Shown: one piece after another, positions 9,601 through 16,210 of the stretch
How the letters are laid out: every line of letters starts with the position of its first letter
Position numbering within the stretch: the stretch's first letter is position 1
Source of the DNA: a virus
Length of the DNA: 44,976 nucleotides
Strand: one strand, 5' to 3'
Virus record (IMG/VR): IMGVR_UViG_3300037196_000189
Span: 1-44,976 of that record
Translations under genes and position numbers: made by a program
Notes under the pieces: model-generated
Told to the model about the DNA's origin: nothing
Databases searched by the model: none
Seen by the model: only the letters and a program-made list of their open reading frames with translations

Positions 9601-9785
9601 TATTTTGTAACTAATTCTGCTTCTGTACGAACTGTTCCATCAAGATCCACATATGTCCCGTAGCCAGAACCAGCAGAAATAAGAACAGCACCATCATTAG
9701 TCTCTTGTGGAGTAAATGATGGTAACTGTTCTTTGTTTGGATCTTTTCGTTTAAATTCCCAACCGAATAAACTCACAGAAGGCAT
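6669..9785 (-). CDS. 20: Portal vertex protein gp20, interrupted by an intein
   Basis: The 1038-aa precursor is portal residues 1-243 plus 657-1038 around a 413-residue intein. Exteins match T4 gp20: the N-part ends VLSYLHK and the C-part begins SIKCLNQLRTLEDALVIYRL (T4 ISYLHR / AVKPANQLKLLEDAVVIYR). This is followed by RAPERRIWYIDVGNLP, NRLIYDAQSGEVKDD, MMEDYWLPRREGGKGTEV, LPGG and VPISRLNSD. The spliced protein would be 625 aa (T4: 524), longer mainly through a Gln/Pro-rich tail (QPQQPQQGQGQPQ, ~residues 960-990). Portal forms the dodecameric DNA channel, starts prohead assembly and docks the terminase. The start overlaps the preceding endonuclease stop (TAATG); AGGAG lies upstream. A functional portal requires splicing. 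Confidence 0.96.
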   Translation of the reverse strand: MPSVSLFGWEFKRKDPNKEQLPSFTPQETNDGAVLISAGSGYGTYVDLDGTVRTEAELVTKYREMSLHPECDAAIDEIVNESIAIEDKKIVSINLENVKIISDKLESAIKEEFQNCLKLLDFSSHAYDIYRRWYIDGRLYFHVLIDKNSPQEGIKELRYVDPRKIRKIREISKRRTDSNHPGDAVVSQTVNEYYIFNDKGFNYGNKVVGPSTTGLKIAKDTILHVVSGLTDNQGTMVLSYLHKCLPKNTRIRTPDGWKYLEHIEKGDEVYSYNVEDNSFEKSNVIDKWASGIKPIISIRTRHTKFDCSYEHKVLVKNNKTNKIEYIEAQNLFPKVHQVKLAHNYDKQFGKEIEFPISKRNVVCKIKNPEVWVKSNILHKKKIIRDIANELDIKFSKVYSFIYGYGVLSETSAQNIINRLPMKLDLNKKLEGMCSNKLNIPQYIDERFARLFGFLLGDGCVNKYTVSFAEGIDKSQNIFYCNLMRDFFGNCERINSTGRIFSSWYTSNTLAAELLKNLDFITGAKNKRIPSWVFRAETFIQYAFMQGFMDADGCYDDTDMDEEKTLSCRINLSNEELIYDIKELWTLLGYSSGKVTKHKINSFGKSFIGYNIYLSKRLLPEWENIIKISGKEDEEVFDITVDHPSHNFIANHMVCSNSIKCLNQLRTLEDALVIYRLSRAPERRIWYIDVGNLPKIKAEQYLREIMVRHRNRLIYDAQSGEVKDDRKFMTMMEDYWLPRREGGKGTEVITLPGGQTLGQMDDVLYFQKKFLNALNVPISRLNSDALDMGGTATGITRDELKFQKFVIRLRIKFTCLFTELLKKQLVLKGIMSIDEWEQISADIKFDYAKDNYFDELKKAEIAQNRINLASAFQPMADKYYPHKWIRKEVLQQTDDEIKEFDREIQKEISSNDPRWINPEILQNESMGDQLFNQKLGDMQAHAMGQIPGQVDGQSNEVNKAGEETQGKSSGSQPTNAQQPQQPQQGQGQPQHPNLEEPLKQAIEFIKSMKEKGKANRSMQDESKYKQAIQLVSQTKRNSE
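7818..9056 (-). mobile_element. LAGLIDADG intein in the portal
   Basis: 413 residues (precursor 244-656). Block A starts with Cys1 (CLPKNTRIRTPDGWKYLEHI). Block B is FDCSYEHKV (His in the TxxH-type position). The endonuclease motifs are ARLFGFLLGDG and YAFMQGFMDADG, i.e. two LAGLIDADG helices with acidic ends. Block F is VFDITVDHPSHNFIANHM. Block G is VCSN followed by Ser+1. The penultimate residue is Cys instead of the usual His; the terminal Asn and the Ser nucleophile are intact. Exteins on either side align to uninterrupted T4 gp20, so both boundaries are fixed to the residue. It is probably an active splicing and homing element. Confidence 0.93.
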
Positions 9786-10444
9786 TAAATAATTCTCCTA
9801 TAATTTATATTTTCATTATCATTAATTCTTAAACTTATAGTGCCAGCAGAAACTCCTTCAAGCTTAGCTGCTTCTTTCTGAGTGTCAAAAATACCAAAAG
9901 GAGTTTCTATTCGTCCTTTCCAATTACGATTTTGTTTTCCGCTTTGAGAATATTTTTCTGTCATTATTATCTTAAATTTTTCTTTAACATCATCACGTAA
10001 TGCCGGATTAGGATTTTTATATCCAGATTCAAATAGTTTTTTTCTTGATTCTCTCATTTTTTGTTTAGTTTCTTTGGTTCTTTCATATTTTAATTTTTCT
10101 TTATGTTTTTCTGAAAGAGATTTTCCATAAAGATAATGTTCGGGACCACTGATTCCTATAATATAACATTTATTATCTGATATATTTAACCATTTATCAT
10201 TATAAATTACTTTCATTCTTATAAGAACTTTTTCCTCCCATAATCTAGCTTTATAAGAATCTTCAAAAGTTCGTCTTATTTCAATAATGTCAGGTTCTCC
10301 ATTTTGTTCTCTAAATTGTTTAACATATTTAGATGACGTAAAATATTTAACCCATAAATCAGATGGATTACAATATTGGGCAAAACGAACTCCATAATAC
10401 CATTTATTTAAGTTGGACCAGCCAATAAGATATGTATATGCTAT
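9785..10444 (-). CDS. GIY-YIG homing endonuclease with a non-ATG start
   Basis: The frame is open back to TAG at 10454. The GIY-YIG nuclease domain is upstream of the first ATG (10216): codons from 10444 read IAYTYLIGWS then NKWYYGVRFA, CNPSDLWVKYFTSSKYVKQF and GEPDIIEIRRTF. A call from 10216 would lack the catalytic domain. After it come NUMOD3-like repeats (SLSEKHKEKLKY, KETKQKMRESRK) and a C-terminal helix-turn-helix (FDTQKEAAKLEGVSAGTISLRI). The only codon suitably placed after AGGA (7 nt) is ATA at 10444; no ATG, GTG or TTG exists in frame before 10216. It is either an AUA-initiated gene or a start-codon-loss pseudogene. It sits between gp19 and gp20; the stop overlaps the portal ATG. 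Confidence 0.72.
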   Translation of the reverse strand: MAYTYLIGWSNLNKWYYGVRFAQYCNPSDLWVKYFTSSKYVKQFREQNGEPDIIEIRRTFEDSYKARLWEEKVLIRMKVIYNDKWLNISDNKCYIIGISGPEHYLYGKSLSEKHKEKLKYERTKETKQKMRESRKKLFESGYKNPNPALRDDVKEKFKIIMTEKYSQSGKQNRNWKGRIETPFGIFDTQKEAAKLEGVSAGTISLRINDNENINYRRII

Positions 10445-10505
10445 ATTATTTTCCTATACATTATAAAATATTATTCATAATAATAAACGTATATAAGTAT
10501 CTAAA

Positions 10506-11138
10506 TCAATTATTTGGAGCACCATTCGTATCAGTTGCATCTGTTCCATAAACAAGAGCACCATTAGTAGCAAGTTCTAATGAAGGTAGCCAATAATCAT
10601 ATGCCCATGTAACAGTAAAATATTCAATGGCATTTCCTTGATCCCAATCTAAACCAATAGCAGATACAAGAGATGGCCATGCTCCCACAATTGTATAATT
10701 TCTAATTTCTGTTCCATCTTTAGCAAACTGACGGACAACTAAATCAGCTTTATAACCTTCATTGTCAAAAGCAAGATCTCTAACATTTGCCTCTAATCTA
10801 TTAATTGCATTAGACCAAGATTCTAACATAGCTCTCATAACGAAATCTTCATCGTTAATTATGGTTACTAACCAATCTTGGAATGTTCTTTCACCAGCAA
10901 TTTTAATTCTTCTTCCGAAATATCCTACTTCAATAACAGAGACAGAAGATTCAGGAAGAGAACCAGCTTTACAAGTTAAACGAGATTTAGCATTACCTGT
11001 ACTTGTCGTAGCAGATGTTGTCGTTGGAGCATTAGCAAGAATTCCATTAGGATAATTAAACTCAATCACAAATAAAGAAGGTCTTGCACCACCATATGGC
11101 ACACCGGCATGGAGGAAGGTATTTAAATCGAAACTCAT
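10506..11138 (-). CDS. 19: Tail tube protein gp19
   Basis: The 210-aa product matches T4 gp19 (163 aa) in its core: N-terminal FLHAGVPYGGARPSLFVIEF, the LTCKAGSLPESSVSVIEVGY strand pair, GRRIKIAGERTFQDWLVTII, DEDFVMRAMLESWSNAIN, and C-terminal FTVTWAYDYWLPS. It polymerises into the rigid inner tube through which DNA leaves the head. It is longer than T4 gp19 through an N-terminal loop (Ala/Thr-rich, ~33-48) and a C-terminal Thr/Asn/Gly tail. It lies downstream of sheath gp18 as in T4, but an endonuclease gene lies on each side. Confidence 0.95.
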   Translation of the reverse strand: MSFDLNTFLHAGVPYGGARPSLFVIEFNYPNGILANAPTTTSATTSTGNAKSRLTCKAGSLPESSVSVIEVGYFGRRIKIAGERTFQDWLVTIINDEDFVMRAMLESWSNAINRLEANVRDLAFDNEGYKADLVVRQFAKDGTEIRNYTIVGAWPSLVSAIGLDWDQGNAIEYFTVTWAYDYWLPSLELATNGALVYGTDATDTNGAPNN

Positions 11139-11176
11139 TTATTTTTCCTTAATTTAGATTTTTTATTTATTATTAT

Positions 11177-11851
11177 TTATTTAGTGTTTATTTTTTTATA
11201 TCCTCTTGTTAATTTCCAAGAAATGATACGACCTAATTTCCAATTTTCTCCAGGACACCCTTTTGAACGAACTGTAATTTCACCATTATTCCACCATCTA
11301 ATACCTTTTTGAGATTTCTTAGCAATTTCAGATAATTTTATCTTAACTTCTTCTGTTCGTTTTTGACCAGTTTTACCTTTTTTTCTTTCAGACATTATTT
11401 GTTTACTCTTATCTGAATGAGTTCTACCAGTCCTACAATTCCAATCAAATGTTCTTCCTTTAAACCATTCTTTTCCGGGTGATTCATTGGAACGAATATT
11501 ATTTATTCCATCAGTCCACCAAAATTTATCTTTAGATGTTTTAAATTTTTCTTCATCAACTATTCCACAACCTTTAAAACATTTAGTTAAATTGTAATAT
11601 TTTTTTCCTAATTCTTCATTTGGAATTAAATATAAAAACTTATATTCTTCTAAAAATGTTTCTTGTCTATCATTGATATTAGAAACCAATATTTCTCTAT
11701 TAAAATCATTAAACCTTCTTCTATATGCTTTTCTCATCCATGAAGAAGAACAAATGTATCCATCATCTTCAAAGCCCCAATGACACCCTATATAAAATCT
11801 ATCATGTTTTTTGTCATACCAACGATAAACAAAACCATATTTTTCTTTCAT
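11177..11851 (-). CDS. GIY-YIG homing endonuclease between gp18 and gp19
   Basis: 224 aa. The nuclease core is at residues 5-11 (YGFVYRW) and 19-26 (FYIGCHWG), followed by DDGYICSSSWMRKAYRRR as in its paralogues at 1-797 and 22110-23033. Residues 111-133 and 186-208 are two copies of a WW-N/D-G...RS...PG..W..GR motif found in phage endonuclease DNA-binding tails. Between them is a NUMOD3-like stretch (GRTHSDKSKQIMSERKKGKTG). It is a free-standing homing endonuclease inserted between sheath and tube genes. The ATG at 11851 follows AGGAGAA, which is paired in a 13-bp hairpin. It appears intact. Confidence 0.92.
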   Translation of the reverse strand: MKEKYGFVYRWYDKKHDRFYIGCHWGFEDDGYICSSSWMRKAYRRRFNDFNREILVSNINDRQETFLEEYKFLYLIPNEELGKKYYNLTKCFKGCGIVDEEKFKTSKDKFWWTDGINNIRSNESPGKEWFKGRTFDWNCRTGRTHSDKSKQIMSERKKGKTGQKRTEEVKIKLSEIAKKSQKGIRWWNNGEITVRSKGCPGENWKLGRIISWKLTRGYKKINTK

Positions 11852-11856
11852 TAAAA

Positions 11857-11895
11857 TTCTCCTAAATAAATTTTACATATTATTATTTAGGAGAA
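11857..11895 (-). promoter_or_regulatory. Hairpin sequestering the endonuclease ribosome binding site
   Basis: A perfect 13-bp inverted repeat (11857-11869 with 11883-11895, 13-nt loop) just before the ATG at 11851. On the minus strand the 3' arm carries TTTAGGAGAA and the 5' arm TTCTCCTAAA. The Shine-Dalgarno is fully paired in any transcript that reads through from gp18. TTTT follows, so a terminator role is also possible. Confidence 0.7.
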
Positions 11896-12012
11896 AATAG
11901 TCCGTGATTTTATATATTTACAAAATTTAATTTAATGTATCGTCTTAAAATGGGTCGTCTGTATTACACCTTTATATGACGCATACAAACCACTAACTCA
12001 TTGATTTTATTA

Positions 12013-14298
12013 TCAATAATTTCCTACAACCTCTGAAAAGGCCGTTCCTGTTGGCACCGCTATAAAATTAAGCTGAATATAATTAATACTTCTTGCTGGT
12101 TTTATGTAAATATCTGCAACAAATTCATTATTATCAATAACTTCTGCCGTATTATTAGTGGAGTCACATACAACTAAAAAGTCAGTAATACCTCGTAGAC
12201 CTTTAATGTTTCTTAAATATGGATTAACCATATTTAAAAATTGATTCTGAGTATATTGATCATTAAATTCGAATAAGAAATGCTTTGCTGCAAGAGAAAT
12301 TGCTTTTTCCAGAACAATAAATAAACGTCTAACATTTATTCTATCAAATGCAGAAGCATAAGCCTGCATTGTTTTATCACCATATAAAATAGTACCAACA
12401 CCAGGAAGTGTAATGACAGGATTAATTCCTGCAGGATATAATACATTCCGATCTACTTCTTTTGGATTATATGCAAGTTTTACAAGATTATTAATAACAC
12501 CACGATTTAATCCAGCAGGAGACCACCATGGATTATTAGTTTGATCAGTTCTTGCACAAAGTCCTGCAATATCACCATTCAATGGTATCCATCTGTATAA
12601 ATCATTATATTGATCATACATATACTTATAGCCAGAATCTATTATTGCATAATTGGAAGAAACAACTGAGTTTCTCCAATTAACTAAATTGCTAGCTTCA
12701 TTACCATATTGATTAAGGAATAATGATAAATCTGGACTCATTGTTAATACACAGTCACGTCTTACTTCACAAATATTTTGAATAATCCAGTTAGCAAGTT
12801 GCCAAGATTCCCCTAGACCACCTGCCGGATATCCTTGCATAATTAAACCAATACTAATATCTTCTGGTGAAACAAAATAATTATATGCAGTACCAAGTGT
12901 AGAAAGAGATACCGTTTTTTCATCAAATCCATCTGAACCAAGTTTCATTATGAAATCTGCTGGAGCAATAGAAGTTGATGTTATTATATTTGATGCATTT
13001 GCAGATGGTGCAGTACTAACATCATTTGTCCACCATACATATGATGAATTACGGTTAATGATATTTGCATAATAATTATCAGAACCATCAACATTTTTTG
13101 CATCAGTTGCTCTTGAAAGATTTTCAAATACTTCAAGAACTGTTCCAGGAGTACCAGAAAACAGGCCATTATCATCAACTACAACAACACTTAATTCATC
13201 ATATGCTGCAGTATTTCCATTATAAAGAACCCAGTTAGATTGACCTGGAGATGAAGAAACACTATTGAAAAATTCCCAATATCTATTTATCGTTCCAGTA
13301 CTGTATGCTGTATGTAAGATATATGGATCATTAAAATAAATAGATAAAAGAGTATTAGAATTATAAGATGTGTTGACAGAAACAGAATTTGTGGTATTAT
13401 ATAATAATCCAATAGAAGAATTACCAGCAAGAATCTGATCGCCAATAGTTATTTGGCTAGCTATACTTATAGCTGCTGCATTAGATGTTCCTGCAAATTC
13501 TGCATTGGCATAATTACTTCCAATGGAAAAATTAAGAACAGTGCTTCCAAGATTAATACTTGAACTAAAAGAATTTGGATTATCACATACAGCAATTCTA
13601 AGAGAATTTCCTATTGCTCCTGGATATTTTGCAACATAATGAACATTTGTATCAAATGTTCCTTTTGCATTTACATATGTTCCATTTGTATACAATCCTG
13701 TATTGCGAGCATAATAATCATTTTCATTTCTAACTATTTGATTTACTAAATCATCAACAAACGCATCAGGCGTTACTGCTAAAGCAGAATACGTTGTTTC
13801 TGGATTTCCAAACCAAAGCTCAATTGTTCCGCTAGCAGAAGCAAGATTAGAAATAGTAAATGCCGTTGCATTTATTCCAGTCACAACAAAAGTATTACCA
13901 ACATTTGGTAATATTTGAGAATTACCTGATTGTGTAATATACATCCCATTACTAAGGAGTGCTAATGCAGCAGTATTAGCAAGAAATGCATTATTTCCTG
14001 ATGAAGCTGTAGCTGTAATAAATGGAGTTGCACCTTGAGTATTTGCTGCACGAACAACATAAAGTTGATTAGCATATGAAAGAAAGTTAGCAGCAGTAAA
14101 GAATGTCTCAGCATTAAAATTGGTAGGTTTACCAAAATATTGAACAAGTGTATTTTGAGAATCTACAAGAAATAATTCTTCAACTGGACCCCAACGAAAA
14201 ACTCCTGCAAATGCGCCAGTAGAAATTGATACTTGAGGAATAACAGTTGTTAAATCTATTTCTGAAAATTTAATACCTGGTGATAAAAAAACAGTCAT
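12013..14298 (-). CDS. 18: Contractile tail sheath protein gp18
   Basis: The 761-aa product is a T4-type sheath subunit (T4: 659 aa). N-terminal FLSPGIKFSEIDLTTVIP and GAFAGVFRWGPVEELFLV match the sheath N-terminal arm. The C-terminal third has the conserved sheath domain: IIDSGYKYMYDQYND, WIPLNGDIAGLCARTDQTN, PWWSPAGLNRG, VLYPAGINPVITLPGVGTIL, INVRRLFIVLEKAI and LFEFNDQYTQNQF. The middle (~130-480) is a variable, Ser/Asn-rich region facing outward in sheath structures, which explains the extra length. It surrounds the gp19 tube and drives contraction. An AAAGGAA site precedes the ATG. Both flanking endonuclease elements leave the frame intact. Confidence 0.96.
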   Translation of the reverse strand: MTVFLSPGIKFSEIDLTTVIPQVSISTGAFAGVFRWGPVEELFLVDSQNTLVQYFGKPTNFNAETFFTAANFLSYANQLYVVRAANTQGATPFITATASSGNNAFLANTAALALLSNGMYITQSGNSQILPNVGNTFVVTGINATAFTISNLASASGTIELWFGNPETTYSALAVTPDAFVDDLVNQIVRNENDYYARNTGLYTNGTYVNAKGTFDTNVHYVAKYPGAIGNSLRIAVCDNPNSFSSSINLGSTVLNFSIGSNYANAEFAGTSNAAAISIASQITIGDQILAGNSSIGLLYNTTNSVSVNTSYNSNTLLSIYFNDPYILHTAYSTGTINRYWEFFNSVSSSPGQSNWVLYNGNTAAYDELSVVVVDDNGLFSGTPGTVLEVFENLSRATDAKNVDGSDNYYANIINRNSSYVWWTNDVSTAPSANASNIITSTSIAPADFIMKLGSDGFDEKTVSLSTLGTAYNYFVSPEDISIGLIMQGYPAGGLGESWQLANWIIQNICEVRRDCVLTMSPDLSLFLNQYGNEASNLVNWRNSVVSSNYAIIDSGYKYMYDQYNDLYRWIPLNGDIAGLCARTDQTNNPWWSPAGLNRGVINNLVKLAYNPKEVDRNVLYPAGINPVITLPGVGTILYGDKTMQAYASAFDRINVRRLFIVLEKAISLAAKHFLFEFNDQYTQNQFLNMVNPYLRNIKGLRGITDFLVVCDSTNNTAEVIDNNEFVADIYIKPARSINYIQLNFIAVPTGTAFSEVVGNY

Positions 14299-14315
14299 TT
14301 AAAATTCCTTTAAGA

Positions 14316-14333
14316 GGAAATCGAATGATTTCC
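14316..14333 (-). terminator. Weak hairpin between gp17C and gp18
   Basis: A 7-bp stem (GGAAATC / GATTTCC, 4-nt loop) at 14316-14333 in the 115-nt gap between the terminase C-part stop and the sheath ATG, 18 nt before the ATG. No clean T-run follows, so termination is uncertain; it may act on gp18 mRNA. The rest of the gap is AT-rich with no other clear signal. Confidence 0.25.
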
Positions 14334-14413
14334 GTTAAATATAAAATATAGAAGATAAGCTTCTTATTATTGATTTTATATTATTTATTAAAATAGCTGT
14401 TTTATAAAAAATT

Positions 14414-15556
14414 TTAATAACGTATATCATATTCTAATTCTGGAAGACGAATCCAAGAAGGATTTTCTACTTTTTGCCATCCTTGAGATACATCATCATC
14501 GCGTCCATCCATAACAAAACCGAATATTAACATATCATTTTCTATTTCATCTTCTGTTTTTTCACGAAGATTCATTAATGTATTAATATTACTATGTTCT
14601 TTAAAATAAGTTTGATCTGACATCCATGCAAAAAGAAATAAACAACTTACCAAATCATCATGTTTTCCATTTTCTGCTTCATAATTAGTTGCTTTTCTAA
14701 CAAATGTAGACAACTCATTAATAGTTTCATGATCTACAAGTATTAATTGATTTTGTTCTATGAGAAGTTTTAATAATTGACAACCAACAGTTTTTACTGT
14801 TTTTGTTGTTTTAATTCCTTTATCAAGAGTAGAACTTTTACCAAAACCACCTGTAATTCTTTTACCATTTCGTCCACCAGCTTCTGTATATAAAATATTT
14901 TCATATGCAAATTCATTAATTAAGGTATGAGATACCTGTTCACCAATATCATTAACTTCTATAAGAACAATTGCATCGTTATAAATCTTTGCGCTATGAA
15001 GAATAACAGAAGCATAATCTGCAGGAGGAAGAGTATTATTTCTAAATACACATACTTGAGTATAAGGCATACATGTTATATCTACAATTTGAAATGCAGA
15101 ATAATCTATTCCTTTTCCACGGGATACATCACAAACCATACCATATAAATGATCTTTTTCTGGTAATGCATATTGATAAAGTCCTTCTTTAATATTTAAT
15201 GGAGTTTTAAATGAAACTTCTAATTCTTTAAGTTTCCATGCAGCAATTAATGTGCTTGTACTACCAATGAACTCACAGTTATGTGATATTATTTTATTAG
15301 TATAATATAAATATTCTTCAACATCCAATAAATCATAATATGTAAATTCTTCATCATATATTGTTTTAGAATCAACTAAATCTTTTGCATACATAAATGA
15401 ATTATTATACAATATACGATGTTTTGGAGAACATATTAAATTACCACAATAGTCAGGCAATCTAGTTTGTCCAACTTTTCTTACTTTTTGGATTCCAGTA
15501 AAGTTTTTCCACCCAGATGGAGTTAAAATTTCATATTTGTTATTTAATTTATACAT
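14414..15556 (-). CDS. 17: Terminase large subunit gp17, C-terminal part with C-intein
   Basis: 380 aa. Residues 1-93 are the C-terminal half of a split intein ending ISHN. From Cys94 (CEFIGSTS) the sequence is the gp17 nuclease domain: GMVCDVSRGKGIDYSA (Asp143; T4 LDCSEGRGQDYHA), VLIEVND (Glu200; T4 VYIELN) and NGKHDDLVS (Asp300/301; T4 EGYHDDLV). These three acidic sites are the RNase H-like metal centre that cuts packaged DNA. It also has TTKTVKTVGCQLLKLLIE, matching T4 TKRTKAVGCSTLKDLIE. It is made separately from the ATPase half and must be joined by trans-splicing. Its ATG lies inside the end of the HNH endonuclease gene (8-nt overlap). Confidence 0.93.
   Translation of the reverse strand: MYKLNNKYEILTPSGWKNFTGIQKVRKVGQTRLPDYCGNLICSPKHRILYNNSFMYAKDLVDSKTIYDEEFTYYDLLDVEEYLYYTNKIISHNCEFIGSTSTLIAAWKLKELEVSFKTPLNIKEGLYQYALPEKDHLYGMVCDVSRGKGIDYSAFQIVDITCMPYTQVCVFRNNTLPPADYASVILHSAKIYNDAIVLIEVNDIGEQVSHTLINEFAYENILYTEAGGRNGKRITGGFGKSSTLDKGIKTTKTVKTVGCQLLKLLIEQNQLILVDHETINELSTFVRKATNYEAENGKHDDLVSCLFLFAWMSDQTYFKEHSNINTLMNLREKTEDEIENDMLIFGFVMDGRDDDVSQGWQKVENPSWIRLPELEYDIRY
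15278..15556 (-). other. C-terminal half of an atypically split intein
   Basis: 93 residues starting with the gene's own ATG (MYKLNNKYEILTPSGWKNF, then TGIQKV). Block B is in this half (CSPKHRILY, His46 in the TxxH-type position). Block F/G is EYLYYTNKIISHN followed by Cys+1. The intein is therefore cut between blocks A and B, not at the usual endonuclease site near the C-terminus. The layout and local sequence (ILxPxGxxNFxGIQKV ... SHN/CEF.GS) agree with the AceL-TerL type of split terminase intein as I remember it. Confidence 0.9.
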
Positions 15557-16142
15557 CTATACGAATATTTTCTTTTGTTATTAAATTATAAATATATACA
15601 GAAGAAATGTCATAAATTTTTGAAAAATGTTTAGCAAATGCTCTTTCATATGTTAACATTTTTCCATTTCTTAAAATAGTTCCAACCTTATCAACATCTT
15701 CTATATCAATAGTTCTATCTTTATAAAATTTCCAAATTTCTTTAATTATGTTTTTATCTATTTTAATAGAATGGATTTTACCTTTTCTCAACTGCGACCA
15801 TTTAAATTTTTGCTCGATTGAATGAAAATGAGTATTTCCTTTATTAATAGGCATAGTTCCTTTTTTTCTTCCACCAATTCCAGGTCTTTTTATTCCTTTT
15901 TGAATATCGCTTTTAAATTTGCTACCAAGTCCTATTTTATAACCAATTAAAGCAACTGCTCCCCAATCTTCTTGTTTCATATGTATTTGAAAATGCTCTT
16001 CAATAGAAACACATTTTAAGTTTTCTATACTATCATTTTTATTATTTCCATCTATATGATGAATTTCATAACTAATATTGTTTTCATCATATGGAACTAA
16101 TCCAAACTTTTTAATCCAAATTCTTCTTGTCTTATTACTCAT
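15549..16142 (-). CDS. HNH homing endonuclease between the split terminase halves
   Basis: 197 aa. The N-terminal HNH nuclease is at residues 25-54: YEIHHIDGNNKND (His28/His29), the IENLKCVSIEEH segment, then HFQIH (His50, His54). The rest is basic: GIKRPGIGGRKKGTMP, SQLRKGKIHSIKID, and a C-terminal helix-turn-helix-like end (AKHFSKIYDISSVYIYNLIT), probably for target binding. It sits between the N-intein gene (stop 26 nt before its ATG) and the C-intein gene (8-nt overlap). This is the place where a fused intein would carry its endonuclease domain, so it probably mobilises the split intein allele as a separate protein. Its ribosome site is hidden in a 17-bp hairpin with a late promoter box in the loop. 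Confidence 0.9.
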   Translation of the reverse strand: MSNKTRRIWIKKFGLVPYDENNISYEIHHIDGNNKNDSIENLKCVSIEEHFQIHMKQEDWGAVALIGYKIGLGSKFKSDIQKGIKRPGIGGRKKGTMPINKGNTHFHSIEQKFKWSQLRKGKIHSIKIDKNIIKEIWKFYKDRTIDIEDVDKVGTILRNGKMLTYERAFAKHFSKIYDISSVYIYNLITKENIRIDV

Positions 16143-16144
16143 AT

Positions 16145-16210
16145 TTAAATATTCCTATAAAATTACATTCATAAGTATTTATAAAATAGTGAATTTATAG
16201 GAATATTTAA
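16145..16210 (-). promoter_or_regulatory. Long hairpin sequestering the HNH ribosome binding site
   Basis: A perfect 17-bp inverted repeat (16145-16161 with 16194-16210, 32-nt loop). On the minus strand the 5' arm is inside the N-intein codons (for LNIPIN), the loop contains the stop of that gene, and the 3' arm carries TATAGGAAT, the Shine-Dalgarno of the HNH gene (ATG 16142). Read-through mRNA would hide the site. Confidence 0.78.

Noticed and set aside
9785-10216. A 143-aa gene starting at ATG 10216
   Set aside because: The upstream in-frame codons encode a complete GIY-YIG domain, so the coding region extends to about 10444.
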